Source of the DNA: Halobellus litoreus
GTDB taxonomy: Archaea > Halobacteriota > Halobacteria > Halobacteriales > Haloferacaceae
NCBI RefSeq assembly: GCF_024464595.1
Contig: NZ_JANHAW010000001.1
Span: 1,257,083 to 1,321,082, forward strand
Reading direction: 5' to 3'
DNA length: 64,000 bases
Numbering within the stretch: position 1 is the stretch's first letter; every line of letters begins with the position of its first letter. The translations under genes were made by a program, and so were the position numbers. Below are positions 44,024 through 53,200 of this stretch, in pieces. Under the pieces are notes generated by a model that had not been told where the DNA came from, searched no databases, and was given only the letters and a program-made list of their open reading frames with translations.

Positions 44024-47000
44024 ATGGCCCAGGCCCCCCAGGACTCGCGCGACCTCACCGATCGGTTCATCCAGTTCTATCGGAAGTACTACCGCGACGA
44101 GATCGGCACGCTCGCCCAGAAATACCCGAACGAACAGCGCTCGCTGTACATCAACTACGAGGACCTCTACAAGTTCGACGCGGAGTTAGCCGAGGACTAC
44201 AAGCAGAAACCCGACCAGATACGCGAGTACGCCGAGGAGGCGTTGCGCCTCTACGACCTCCCCGCCGACGTCAAACTCGGGCGCGCGCACGTCCGCCTGG
44301 CGAACCTCCCCGAGACGGTCGACATCCGGGGCATTCGGGTCCACGACGACCACATCGGCCGGATGATCGCGGTCCAGGGAATCGTCCGGAAGGCGACCGA
44401 CGTCCGGCCGAAGATCACCGAGGCGGCCTTCGAGTGCCAGCGCTGCGGGACGATGACCTACATCCCCCAGTCGGACAGCGGCTTCCAGGAACCCCACGAG
44501 TGCCAGGGCTGTGAGCGGCAGGGACCGTTTCACGTCGACTTCGATCAATCCGAGTTCGTCGACGCCCAGAAGGTGCGCGTCCAGGAGAGCCCCGAGGGCC
44601 TGCGGGGCGGCGAGACGCCACAGAGCATCGACATCGACCTCGAAGACGACGTCACCGGTCGGGTGACCGCCGGCGATCACGTCACCGTCACGGGCGTCCT
44701 CCACATCGAACAGCAGACCTCCGGCAACGAGAAGACGCCCATCTTCGACCTCTACATGGACGGGGTCGCCGTCGAGATCGAGGACGAGGAGTTCGAGGAC
44801 ATGGACATCACCGACGAGGACGTCGCCGAGATCGTCGACCTCTCGAACGAACCCGACATCTACGAGAAGATGGTCGCCTCCGTCGCGCCCTCGATCTACG
44901 GATACGACCAGGAGAAACTCGCGATGATTCTGCAACTGTTCTCGGGCGTGACCAAGCACCTCCCGGACGGGTCACGGATCCGGGGCGACCTGCATATGCT
45001 CTTGATCGGGGATCCCGGGACGGGCAAGTCCGCGATGCTTCAATATATACGCAACATCGCGCCCCGATCGGTGTACACCTCCGGGAAAGGCAGTTCGTCC
45101 GCCGGTCTCACGGCGGCCGCCGTCCGCGACGACTTCGGCGACGGCCAACAGTGGACGCTCGAAGCCGGTGCGCTCGTCCTGGCCGACAAGGGAATTGCGG
45201 CTGTCGACGAGCTGGATAAGATGAGATGCGTGACTGGCGATACGCTCGTCCATACGACAGACGGGATCCGGCCGATCCGTGAGCTCGCACACGAAGCTGC
45301 GTCGTCGGGAGTCATTGAGCCATTGTCGAACGGGCGGACGATCCGCGACGACGTCGCGGACGTCTGGACGCTCACAGAAGACGGGACACTCGTCACGCGG
45401 CCCGTTACCGCAGTCCACGAGTATGACGCCCCTGACACGCTCTACGAAGTGACACTCGAATCCGGGGAAGCAGTGTCGGCTACTGCCGATCACCCCTTCT
45501 TCGTCTTAGAGAGCGGTAAGCGAACCGAGAAATCCACTGGGGAACTTGAGCCCGGCGATTGGGTGTACGTGCCCGAGGCCGTTCGGGAAACGGCGACAGA
45601 CGGCGGTACGGCATCGGCTCCGATTCCAGAGACAGTCGGGAGCGAGCCCGGAGATACGGCGGATCTCCCCCCGGCAAAGGGTGCGATACTAGGGTATCTC
45701 GCCGGTGACGGCAACGTTTACAGCAACGAATCCGAGGGAAGTCACGGGATCCGGTTTACGAACAAGGAAGAACAACTCCTGAGTCACTTCGAATCCGTCT
45801 GCCGAACGGCGTACGGCAAAGAAGCGGTTCGTCACCCCAGTGAACAGCGAGACGATGGGGTCGAAACCGTCCGACTCCACGGGAAAGAGTGTGTTGACGA
45901 CCTCCTTGAATCAGGCCTGAACCTCGAAACGTACGAAAACAAACGTGTCCCGGTCGAAGTCACTCGGAGTGGTGGCGATACGAAAGCCGCCTTCATCCGA
46001 GGCCTCGCTGATTCGGAGGCGACCGTGGACCTACGGTCGGTCAAGATCCATTCCAGCAGTTACGACTTGCTGCTAGGGACGAAAATGCTCCTCTCGGAGT
46101 TCGGAATCCGCAGTCAAATACAGACCCGCTCGTACTCGAACAAGCGTGACCTCTATATTTTGGCGATTACTGCGGCAGATTCCCTGGAAGCGTACAACCG
46201 CGAGATCGGGTTCACACTCGACAGAAAGCAGTCGGCGCTGAACGAGGCAGTCGAACGGACGACTGGAGACAGAGCGATTATCGATGTCCTCCCGGAGATC
46301 GGGGACCGATTCCAGCGACTCCGAGAGTCGCTTCGGCTTTATCAGTCCGAATGCGGGCTCAACGATGCCACGTATTGCAATTTCGAGAACGGCGATGCCA
46401 ACCCATCACTTCATCGGGCTAGACGGATTGTCACCCGATTCACGGAACGCCGGCACCAGGCCTACGCCGACTTGGAACTGCTTGAGAAGTCCCCGTCGTG
46501 GACGGGTTTGAACGTTCTCCGTGACGAGTATCACGTCTCACAGCGAGAAATCGCCGAAGGAACAGCGTACACGCAACAACAGATCTCCCGTCTCTGGGGG
46601 CAAAACAATGCGCTCCGACGAACCGTCGTAGACCGGTTCCGAAGCATCCTGAAATCCATCTCGAATACAAATACATCTGGTATTTCCGCGCTGGTCGAGG
46701 CTGACGTTCGGTGGCGTCGGGTCGAATCTGTCGAGCCGACCGTGCCGTCTTCCGGCGACGATAGGATTCCGGTTTTGGAGCGTCAGTTAGCCGATGAGAT
46801 CGGTTGCGATCGTGACCGCGCCCGAGACTCCGCTCGGATGCTCCTCTCTACGGAGCCGACAGCCGAATCGTGGGACGAACTCCGCTGTGAACTCGAACGA
46901 CACAGCGTTTCGTTCCAGCGGCTCGCTGACCAGTTAGACGTTGCAGGATCGACAGTCTCTCGCTGGTTCTCGGGCACGGTCGACGTCGACAACTTCGAGG

Positions 47001-48067
47001 AAGTGCGACGTGCCGCATTCGAGTTGATCGAAGCGGTTCGAGCGCGGATTGCGTCGATTCACGACGAAATCGAGAGCCGGAATCGGTCACCAAAAGTGTA
47101 CGATCTCACGGTCCAAGGAACGCACAACTTCGTCGCGAACGGAATGGTTGTTCACAACTCAGAGGACCGCTCTGCAATGCATGAAGCGCTGGAACAGCAA
47201 TCGATTTCGGTATCAAAGGCCGGCATCAACGCCACCCTCAAATCCCGGTGTTCGCTGCTCGGCGCGGCCAACCCGAAGTACGGCCGCTTCGACCAGTACG
47301 AACCGATCGGCGAGCAGATCGACCTCGAACCAGCGCTCATTTCCAGATTCGACCTGATCTTCACGGTCACGGACAACCCCGACCCCGAGACCGACGCCGA
47401 ACTCGCCGAGCACATCATCAACACGAACTACGCGGGGGAGTTGAACACCCAGAAGTCCAAGATCCCGAGTTCGGAGTTCACCGACGGGGAGGTCGAGAGC
47501 GCGACCGAGGAGGTAACCCCCGAAATCGACGCGGAACTCCTGCGGAAGTACATCGCCTACGCGAAGCGCAACTGCTACCCGACGATGACCGACGAGGCGA
47601 AGGAGGTCATCCGGGACTTCTACGTCGACTTCCGGGCGAAGGGCGCCGACGACGACGCGCCCGTGCCGGTGACGGCGCGGAAGCTCGAAGCGCTCGTTCG
47701 CCTCTCGGAGGCCTCCGCGCGGCTTCGACTCTCGGATACGGTCGAACGCGATGACGCCGTCCGCGTCACCGAGATCGTCGAATCGTGTCTCCGCGACATC
47801 GGAATGGATCCCGAAACGGGTGAGTTCGACGCCGACATCGTCGAGACCGGGACCTCGAAGAACCAGCGCGATCGGATCAAGGACATCAAGCACCTGATCG
47901 AGGACCTCGAAGACGAGTACGAGGAGGGTGCGCCGGTCGAGCAGGTCATCGAACGCGCGGGCACGGACCTCGGCTTAGAGGAGACGAAGGCCGAAGACGA
48001 GATCGAGAATCTCAAGCGGAAGGGAGAGCTCTACGAACCGCGAAACGACTACCTCCGGACGACGTAA
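44024..48067 (+). CDS. mcm: Replicative helicase MCM containing an intein
   Basis: 1347 residues as translated; 703 after intein removal, the usual haloarchaeal MCM length. The N-terminal domain has the zinc motif ECQRCGTM..HECQGCERQ (about 139-172). Walker A is GDPGTGKSA (about 327-335), Walker B AAVDELDKM (about 391-400) and the arginine finger SRFDLIF lies in the C-terminal extein. MCM forms a hexameric DNA unwinding ring at replication forks. The intein (residues 402-1045) interrupts immediately after Walker B (DKMR), where splicing must restore DKMRSEDR. Downstream genes overlap by one base. Confidence 0.95.
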   Translation: MAQAPQDSRDLTDRFIQFYRKYYRDEIGTLAQKYPNEQRSLYINYEDLYKFDAELAEDYKQKPDQIREYAEEALRLYDLPADVKLGRAHVRLANLPETVDIRGIRVHDDHIGRMIAVQGIVRKATDVRPKITEAAFECQRCGTMTYIPQSDSGFQEPHECQGCERQGPFHVDFDQSEFVDAQKVRVQESPEGLRGGETPQSIDIDLEDDVTGRVTAGDHVTVTGVLHIEQQTSGNEKTPIFDLYMDGVAVEIEDEEFEDMDITDEDVAEIVDLSNEPDIYEKMVASVAPSIYGYDQEKLAMILQLFSGVTKHLPDGSRIRGDLHMLLIGDPGTGKSAMLQYIRNIAPRSVYTSGKGSSSAGLTAAAVRDDFGDGQQWTLEAGALVLADKGIAAVDELDKMRCVTGDTLVHTTDGIRPIRELAHEAASSGVIEPLSNGRTIRDDVADVWTLTEDGTLVTRPVTAVHEYDAPDTLYEVTLESGEAVSATADHPFFVLESGKRTEKSTGELEPGDWVYVPEAVRETATDGGTASAPIPETVGSEPGDTADLPPAKGAILGYLAGDGNVYSNESEGSHGIRFTNKEEQLLSHFESVCRTAYGKEAVRHPSEQRDDGVETVRLHGKECVDDLLESGLNLETYENKRVPVEVTRSGGDTKAAFIRGLADSEATVDLRSVKIHSSSYDLLLGTKMLLSEFGIRSQIQTRSYSNKRDLYILAITAADSLEAYNREIGFTLDRKQSALNEAVERTTGDRAIIDVLPEIGDRFQRLRESLRLYQSECGLNDATYCNFENGDANPSLHRARRIVTRFTERRHQAYADLELLEKSPSWTGLNVLRDEYHVSQREIAEGTAYTQQQISRLWGQNNALRRTVVDRFRSILKSISNTNTSGISALVEADVRWRRVESVEPTVPSSGDDRIPVLERQLADEIGCDRDRARDSARMLLSTEPTAESWDELRCELERHSVSFQRLADQLDVAGSTVSRWFSGTVDVDNFEEVRRAAFELIEAVRARIASIHDEIESRNRSPKVYDLTVQGTHNFVANGMVVHNSEDRSAMHEALEQQSISVSKAGINATLKSRCSLLGAANPKYGRFDQYEPIGEQIDLEPALISRFDLIFTVTDNPDPETDAELAEHIINTNYAGELNTQKSKIPSSEFTDGEVESATEEVTPEIDAELLRKYIAYAKRNCYPTMTDEAKEVIRDFYVDFRAKGADDDAPVPVTARKLEALVRLSEASARLRLSDTVERDDAVRVTEIVESCLRDIGMDPETGEFDADIVETGTSKNQRDRIKDIKHLIEDLEDEYEEGAPVEQVIERAGTDLGLEETKAEDEIENLKRKGELYEPRNDYLRTT
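45227..47158 (+). mobile_element. Intein with LAGLIDADG endonuclease motifs and extra HTH modules in mcm
   Basis: 644 residues. Splicing block A starts at Cys402 (CVTGDTLVHTTDG), block B is SATADHPFFVL, block F/G is VYDLTVQGTHNFVANGMVVHN; the next extein residue is Ser. Endonuclease motifs are ILGYLAGDGNV and FIRGLADSEATV (degenerate Asp/Glu). After them come three helix-turn-helix-like segments: LYQSECGLNDATYCNFENGD, VSQREIAEGTAYTQQQISRL and FQRLADQLDVAGSTVSRWFS. Codon use is more AT-rich than the extein. Homing into an intein-free mcm is the family mechanism. Confidence 0.92.
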
Positions 48068-48351
48068 TGGACCGAATATCCGCGCTCCGGAACGTCGAGG
48101 AGGCGCTTCGGGACTTCGAGTCGGGGGAGTCCGATCTCGCGGCGACCGAGCAGCGCGTCGTGACGATCCTCCGGACGTACGCGACCGACTTCGAGGGCGA
48201 AACGGGCCTTCGAGCGTATCAGGCGACGGGTGACGGTCGTGCGCACGGTTTGGTCGTCGTCGCCGAGAACGAGAGCGAGGCCCGCGAGCGCATCGCGGAC
48301 CTGCTGGACGAGGATCCGACGACGATCGACGCCGACGTCTCGCCGGTGTAA
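48067..48351 (+). CDS. Haloarchaeal conserved protein following mcm
   Basis: 94 residues; its ATG overlaps the mcm stop by one base, so it is translated with mcm. Segments RNVEEALRDFESGESDLAAT and GLVVVAENESEAREREAD-type (as read: GLVVVAENESEARERIADLL) suggest an alpha/beta ferredoxin-like small domain. No known motif. Its fixed place behind mcm hints at a replication-linked or housekeeping role. Confidence 0.75.
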   Translation: MDRISALRNVEEALRDFESGESDLAATEQRVVTILRTYATDFEGETGLRAYQATGDGRAHGLVVVAENESEARERIADLLDEDPTTIDADVSPV

Positions 48352-48408
48352 GCCGGTTTCGACGATGTAGGTGGGTTTTTATTCCATCCCGGAAACCTCG
48401 GCGTAGCC

Positions 48409-48747
48409 GTGTTGTTGGTAGTGACGTACTCGCGTCGGGCGCGCGAGACGCTCCGGAACGCCTGCCGGGCCCACGAGGAGACCGTCGTCCGTCGATTCGG
48501 CCGCGTCGCGCTCCTGCGGGAGACCGAGTACGGCGCGTTTCTGGCGTGTCGGCTCCGCGAGCGACACGCCGGGGACGTGCAGATCGAACGGACCGAACCG
48601 TTCAACGAGTTCGCCGACGCGCCGGACGCCGTCCGGGAGGCGGCGGCCGCCTACGAGGCACGGGAGTCGCCGAGTACGCCGTACGACCGGTTCGCGGCCG
48701 GGACCGAGCATCCGGACTCCGAGGCGATGCGCGGGCGGGAGCTGTGA
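48409..48747 (+). CDS. Haloarchaeal conserved protein, unknown function
   Basis: 112 residues, GTG start. The N-terminus MLLVVTYSRRARETLRNACR and the strand-rich VVRRFGRVALLRETEYGAFL suggest a compact alpha/beta domain. The closing residues DRFAAGTEHPDSEAMRGREL are polar. The stop overlaps the next gene's start (GTGA). Function unknown; part of a conserved haloarchaeal gene series. Confidence 0.72.
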   Translation: MLLVVTYSRRARETLRNACRAHEETVVRRFGRVALLRETEYGAFLACRLRERHAGDVQIERTEPFNEFADAPDAVREAAAAYEARESPSTPYDRFAAGTEHPDSEAMRGREL

Positions 48748-49658
48748 CCGACAGCGTCGCCGAGCGGGACTTTACGATCCGGTTCCCAGACGGGAGCACC
48801 GAGACCGGCCCCGTCGTCGACCTCCGCGATTCGGCGGCCGCGACGGGTCCGATCGCATCTCGGATCCAACGGGCGATACGCCACGGATGCCCGTCGGCTC
48901 CGGGCCGCCCGACGGTCCACGCGTCCGCCCCCGGTCGGGTGCACGCGCATATCGCCCGACTCGATTGCGACGCCGACGTTCGGACACGTCCCGCACTGGC
49001 CGCCGTCGCGGCCGACCGCGGGGTCGAGACGCCGCACGACGACGACTTAGTCGGCGCAGTCCGGTCGCTGCGTTCGTCGCCGCCCGCCGCCGTCGACGAC
49101 GCCGAACTCCGGGAGGCGCGGCGGCGGGCCGCTGAGGCGGGGGCCGAGACCGAGCGGCTCCGAGAACGGGTCGCCACGGTCCGCGGACGGGTGACGGCCC
49201 TCCGGGACGCCCCGTCGGCAGACGGCGAGGCCCTGACCGCCGCGGAGGCGTCACTGTCGGAAGCGACCCGGCAGTTCTCGGAGGTCGCGACCGAGCGGGT
49301 CGCCGCCGCGCAGCGGCTGGCGGTGCTCGAAAAACGCGTTCGGAGCGCCCGCGACCAGCGAGACGCTCGATTGCGGCTCGAAGACCGGGTCGGGAACCTC
49401 GAACGGGCGGTTCGCGACGCCCGCGTCGCCGCCGTCGCAGACGACTTCCGCGACGCGCGTCACGCGCTGCGGGACCGGATCCGTGACCGTGGCGGGATCG
49501 AACCCGCGGAGCCGTCGGCGGACGTTCTCGACGCGCTGGCGATCACGCGCCTCGCGCCGATCCGCGCACCCGTCGTCGTCGCCGCCGACGTCGTCGACGC
49601 GTTCGGCGGCCCGACCGCGACGTTCGAGTCCCTCGATGCGCCGCTCGTGATCGGCTAG
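48744..49658 (+). CDS. Haloarchaeal coiled-coil protein of unknown function
   Basis: 304 residues. The GTG at 48744 overlaps the previous stop. A short beta-rich N-terminal domain (about 1-95) is followed by a long Arg/Glu/Ala-rich coiled coil (about 115-250: AELREARRRAAEAGAETERL, then ASLSEATRQFSEVATERVAA) and a C-terminal alpha/beta part (LAITRLAPIRAPVVVAADVV). It resembles a cytoskeletal or DNA-bridging partner, but no family is recognised. Sits two genes upstream of minD1. Confidence 0.72.
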   Translation: MTDSVAERDFTIRFPDGSTETGPVVDLRDSAAATGPIASRIQRAIRHGCPSAPGRPTVHASAPGRVHAHIARLDCDADVRTRPALAAVAADRGVETPHDDDLVGAVRSLRSSPPAAVDDAELREARRRAAEAGAETERLRERVATVRGRVTALRDAPSADGEALTAAEASLSEATRQFSEVATERVAAAQRLAVLEKRVRSARDQRDARLRLEDRVGNLERAVRDARVAAVADDFRDARHALRDRIRDRGGIEPAEPSADVLDALAITRLAPIRAPVVVAADVVDAFGGPTATFESLDAPLVIG

Positions 49659-49689
49659 GTGGCGTCGGTGCCGGCGGGCCCGACGGTTT

Positions 49690-50736
49690 ATGTACGAACG
49701 CGCCACCAGAGCCCGCGTGCAATCCGCTCTCGACGCTCCCGAGGCTACTGACGGATCCAACGCTTCCAACGCGGCCGACGGATCCAACGCTTCCAACGCG
49801 GCCGACGGATCCAACGCTCCCAACGCGGCCGACGGATCCAACGCTCCCAACGCGGCAGAGGCGACTCCCGTCGACGGACCCCTGGAGGCCACCGTCTCGA
49901 CGACGACCAGTTCAGGCGTGACGCTGGTGCGAGTCGAGCTGCAGAGCACTGTCGACGCCGACCTCCGCGTCCGGATCGCGAACGGACTGGACGGTCCCGT
50001 CCTGCCGCCGCGCCCGGAAGGCGTCCCGGCGGCCGGATGGGACGCCGAGGGGTTCCGCGGGGTCGTCCCCGCCTCGGGACGCCTCGGCGTGGGCTACGCC
50101 TGTCCGGTATCGACCTCGGGGGCGAGACGTTCGGCCGATCACGGAACGACCCGAGAGCGGACCGCTACGGCGGGAGAGTCCGATGCGGTCTCGGTCGAAC
50201 TGCTCGGCCCCGCGGACGAAGCGGGAGCGGAATCGGCGTCCGTCGAGGCGACGATTCGGTCGCTCGGGCGTGCTCGCCCGCCCCAGGACGCCGTTCCGAT
50301 CGGTGCCGGTGCACGTTCACCCGAGACGACCGCGAGCGACGGAACGCACGGATCGACCGACGAGACGGACGCTGGCCCGTGGGCGACCGACGCGACGAAC
50401 ACTGAACCGAGGGCGGCCGACGCCGTCCCGGTGGCAGTCGACGATTGGTTCGACGAGGTCGAGTCTCGCGTGGGGGTCGCCGACCGGCTGACCGACGCGT
50501 CAGCCGAGGAGGCGACGGCGGTGCTGGCTGCCCGCGGCGGCGTCGACGCGCTCTCGGATCTTCCCGAGGCGGTCGCGGCCGACGAATCCGCGCTGCGGGC
50601 CGTCGCCGCGCGCGCCGACGCGCTCGCCGACCGTGCGGCGACGACGAACGCAGCCCCGGTCGTCGCCTCGCTGTCGGCGGCCGCGAACGGAGATCGACCG
50701 ACCACCCCGACGTCCCGGATCGGTGTCGATCGATGA
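49690..50736 (+). CDS. Haloarchaeal protein with in-frame repeats, upstream of minD1
   Basis: 348 residues. The start MYERATRARVQSALDAPEA is followed by four 9-residue repeats (DGSNASNAA / DGSNAPNAA, about 21-56). A beta-sandwich-like domain (about 64-140: LEATVSTTTSSGVTLVRVEL, RIANGLDGPVLPPRPEGVP) and Ser/Thr/Asp-rich linkers follow. The last 90 residues (VDDWFDEVESRVGVADRLTD onward) are helical. The stop overlaps the minD1 start (ATGA), so the two proteins are made together and may interact. Confidence 0.72.
   Translation: MYERATRARVQSALDAPEATDGSNASNAADGSNASNAADGSNAPNAADGSNAPNAAEATPVDGPLEATVSTTTSSGVTLVRVELQSTVDADLRVRIANGLDGPVLPPRPEGVPAAGWDAEGFRGVVPASGRLGVGYACPVSTSGARRSADHGTTRERTATAGESDAVSVELLGPADEAGAESASVEATIRSLGRARPPQDAVPIGAGARSPETTASDGTHGSTDETDAGPWATDATNTEPRAADAVPVAVDDWFDEVESRVGVADRLTDASAEEATAVLAARGGVDALSDLPEAVAADESALRAVAARADALADRAATTNAAPVVASLSAAANGDRPTTPTSRIGVDR
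49749..49856 (+). repeat. Four in-frame 27-bp repeats
   Basis: The unit GACGGATCCAACGC(T)TCCAACGCGGCC occurs four times in tandem (last two with CCC for TCC), encoding DGSNA(S/P)NAA. Length 27 bases keeps the frame. It lies in a flexible linker of the host protein. Confidence 0.85.
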
Positions 50737-51401
50737 TTCTCGCCGTCACCGGCGGTAAAGGCGGCGTGGGCAAGTCCACGATGTCGGTCGAACTCGGGGC
50801 GGCCCTCGACGCGACCGTCGTCGACGCCGACCTCGGAATGGCCGACCTCCCGACGGGTCCCGGCCCCGACCTTCACGACGTCCTCGCCGACCGTGCGGAC
50901 CCCATAGAGGCGGTACGGGAGGGCTGCGGACCGGTCCGGCTGCTCCCCTGCGGCCGATCGCTCGCGGGCGCTCGCGCGGCGGACGTCGCGATGCTCGACG
51001 ACGCGCTCCGCGCCGTCGAGGCCGCCTACGGGGACGTCGTGGTCGACTGCCCCGCGGGGATGAAGGCCGACGCGGGCGTGCCGCTGGCCGTCGCCGACGC
51101 CTGCGTCGTCGTGGCGTCACCGCAGCCGTACGCGCTCGCGGACGCAGCCCGCTCGCGGGAACTCGCACGCGAACTCGACGCGGGGCTCGTCGGAGTGGTC
51201 GTCAACCGCGTCGTCGACGACCCGCCGACCGAGGCCTTCGAGGAGGTGCTGGGCGCGCCGACAGTCACCGTGCCGGCGGACCCACGCGTGAGCGAGACTG
51301 TCCCCGCATTCCGTCCGGTGGTCCGGTCCGCGCCGTCGACGCGGGCGGCCCGCGCGGTGACGGCCGTCGCGGACGCGGTGCGTCGGGCGAAGCGGGTCTG
51401 A
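50733..51401 (+). CDS. minD1: MinD/ParA-type P-loop ATPase (probable MinD1)
   Basis: 222 residues. The deviant Walker A GGKGGVGKST (7-16) and the loops VVDADLGMADLPT and VVVDCPAGMKADA place it in the MinD/ParA family, which forms ATP-dependent dimers on membranes or DNA to position cell structures. Haloferax MinD1 occupies the corresponding place near mcm and tfb, as I recall. The ATG at 50733 matches the family start. No amphipathic membrane-targeting helix is obvious at the C-terminus (VRRAKRV). Confidence 0.88.
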   Translation: MILAVTGGKGGVGKSTMSVELGAALDATVVDADLGMADLPTGPGPDLHDVLADRADPIEAVREGCGPVRLLPCGRSLAGARAADVAMLDDALRAVEAAYGDVVVDCPAGMKADAGVPLAVADACVVVASPQPYALADAARSRELARELDAGLVGVVVNRVVDDPPTEAFEEVLGAPTVTVPADPRVSETVPAFRPVVRSAPSTRAARAVTAVADAVRRAKRV

Positions 51402-51543
51402 TTCTCTCTTCGGCAGAACGGATTCGTATCGCAGCGTGTGCGGTCGGATCGATTCGGAGACAGGGTCGATTCCTCCGCCACATCGGCGAGCCGGGAGGTC
51501 CGATTCGCGAGTTGTGGAGTCTGATTCGCGAGCCGGGGGTGTC

Positions 51544-52431
51544 TCACTCCCCACTGAGCTCTTGATAGGTCGACCGGAGCGTCACCGGCGTCACGCCGGC
51601 GACGTCGGCGGCCTCCTGCTGCGTCACTCCGGAACCCACGTCGCGGCCGGCGGTGTACAGACACGCCGCGGCGACGCCGCTGGGATTCCGGCCGACGGCG
51701 ATGCCGTCTTCGACCGCCTCCGCGACGTAGTCGCGGGCGCGCCGTTCCACCGCGCCGGAGAGGTCTAACTGCGAGGCGAATCGCGGGACGTACTCGGCGG
51801 GATCGATCGGTCCGACGGGGAGGCCGAGTTCCCGGTTGATCGCGTCGTAGGCGGTGGTCTGTTCGTCCTCAGTGGCCTTCGCCACGTCGGCGACCTCCCC
51901 CACCGTTCGCGACACCCGTGCGACGCGGCAGGCGGCGTAGACGCAGGCCGAAGCGAAGCCCTCCAGCGAGCGTCCGGGGAGCAGGTCCGCCGACTGGGCG
52001 GACCGAAACAGCGAGCAGGCGTGGTCTCTGATCCGATCCGGAAGCGACAGCACGCTCGTGAGCCGGCGGATCTCTGTGAACGCGTACACCTGATTGCGCT
52101 CGCGCTTCGAGGAGATGCGCGCGCGGTTGTGCTGCCGACGCATCCGGGCGAACTGCCGGCGCTTACGTCCCTTCGCTCGCGTCGAACGACCGATCTTCGT
52201 CGACAACCCCCGGTCGTGTCGCGAGCGCGTCAGGGGCGCGCCGGTCCGTTTCGGGTCCCGGTCATCGTCGGCGAAGGAGCGCCAGTCGGGACCGTGATCG
52301 ATCCGGTACTCCGAGAGCACGAGTCCGCAGTCCCCACACAGCGTCTCTCCGCGAGCGGTCTCCGGGCGACCGCCGCATTCGGGGCAGGTGTTCGTCGTCG
52401 TGGCAGCGTCGGCGGCGGGTGCTTCACTCAT
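51544..52431 (-). CDS. tfb: Transcription initiation factor TFB
   Basis: 295 residues. The N-terminal zinc ribbon CPECGG..CGDCG (about 16-37) is followed by the B-finger/linker region (HGPDWRSFADDDRDPKRTGA, then LTRSRHDRGLSTKIG) and two cyclin-like repeats. The second repeat ends with the HTH GVTQQEAADVAGVTPVTLRS, which contacts BRE. TFB bridges TBP and RNA polymerase. Haloarchaea carry several TFBs; which paralogue this is cannot be told. ATG at 52431 is preferred over an adjacent GTG. Confidence 0.95.
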   Translation of the reverse strand: MSEAPAADAATTTNTCPECGGRPETARGETLCGDCGLVLSEYRIDHGPDWRSFADDDRDPKRTGAPLTRSRHDRGLSTKIGRSTRAKGRKRRQFARMRRQHNRARISSKRERNQVYAFTEIRRLTSVLSLPDRIRDHACSLFRSAQSADLLPGRSLEGFASACVYAACRVARVSRTVGEVADVAKATEDEQTTAYDAINRELGLPVGPIDPAEYVPRFASQLDLSGAVERRARDYVAEAVEDGIAVGRNPSGVAAACLYTAGRDVGSGVTQQEAADVAGVTPVTLRSTYQELSGE

Positions 52432-52458
52432 CACAATTGAAACTCGGTCGTGAAGCCA

Positions 52459-52466
52459 TATTTAAA
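52459..52466 (-). promoter_or_regulatory. TATA box of the tfb gene
   Basis: TTTAAATA on the minus strand, centred about 31 bases upstream of the ATG at 52431. Two copies of ACCGGT (52514-52519 and 52521-52526) lie further upstream in the same divergent region. Confidence 0.6.
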
Positions 52467-52594
52467 GACGTGAGAAATCGGGGTTTTGGACCCTTGGTGA
52501 CGGACTTTAACCGACCGGTAACCGGTACGTAGTAGAATCAGATTTGATACTCAAAGCGAACCTACTTATCCGGAGGGGTGGACAGACACCCACG

Positions 52595-53116
52595 ATGGGT
52601 TTGTCGGAAATCGCAGCGGGGTTGGAGCTGAAGACGGAGCAGGTACAGCGCGGCGTCGCGACGGTCGACGACACGGACGTCGACCTCGACGCGCGACTCC
52701 GGGAGTTCGAGGCCGACCTCCCGTGTTCGGCCGCGGCGGCGGGGACCGTCCTCGACCGATACGACGAGGGCGCAAGCGTCGGCGACGCGGGCGAGGCCGC
52801 GGCGCTCGCGCCGGTCACGGCCGCGAAGCTATTGCACCGGTGTGGGTTCGAAGGCGTGACGCCGCTGTCGCCGACGGCCCGCCGCGTGCTCCGCGACTGG
52901 ATCGACGGGCGGCTCTCCCGCGCGGACGCGCTCGAACTCACGGATACCGACGACGCGGAGTTCGCACTCGCCGCCTACGTCGAGACGCACGAACCGATCG
53001 CCGAACTCGCCGAGGCCATTCGCCGCGACGCCTCGGCACCGATCGCGGGCGACGCGCTGGTCTCGAAGCGTGACGCGCTCGCCGAGACGATGACCGGCAG
53101 TTCCGACCTCCGATAA
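52595..53116 (+). CDS. Haloarchaeal conserved protein divergent from tfb
   Basis: 173 residues; the ATG at 52595 has a CTTATCC element 27 bases upstream. It starts MGLSEIAAGLELKTEQVQRG and has helical segments suggestive of winged-helix or HTH domains (CSAAAAGTVLDRYDEGASVG, VTAAKLLHRCGFEGVTPLSP, RRVLRDWIDGRLSRADALEL). I do not recognise the family. Divergent from tfb across a 160-base AT-rich region, so the two may share control. Confidence 0.72.
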   Translation: MGLSEIAAGLELKTEQVQRGVATVDDTDVDLDARLREFEADLPCSAAAAGTVLDRYDEGASVGDAGEAAALAPVTAAKLLHRCGFEGVTPLSPTARRVLRDWIDGRLSRADALELTDTDDAEFALAAYVETHEPIAELAEAIRRDASAPIAGDALVSKRDALAETMTGSSDLR

Positions 53117-53200
53117 GAGAGGACCGGCGGCACCCACACCCCGCGGTCCGTTCCCGATCAGGGGTAGGACCGCCGGGGGAAACCGTCGCGAGCGCCGTTC

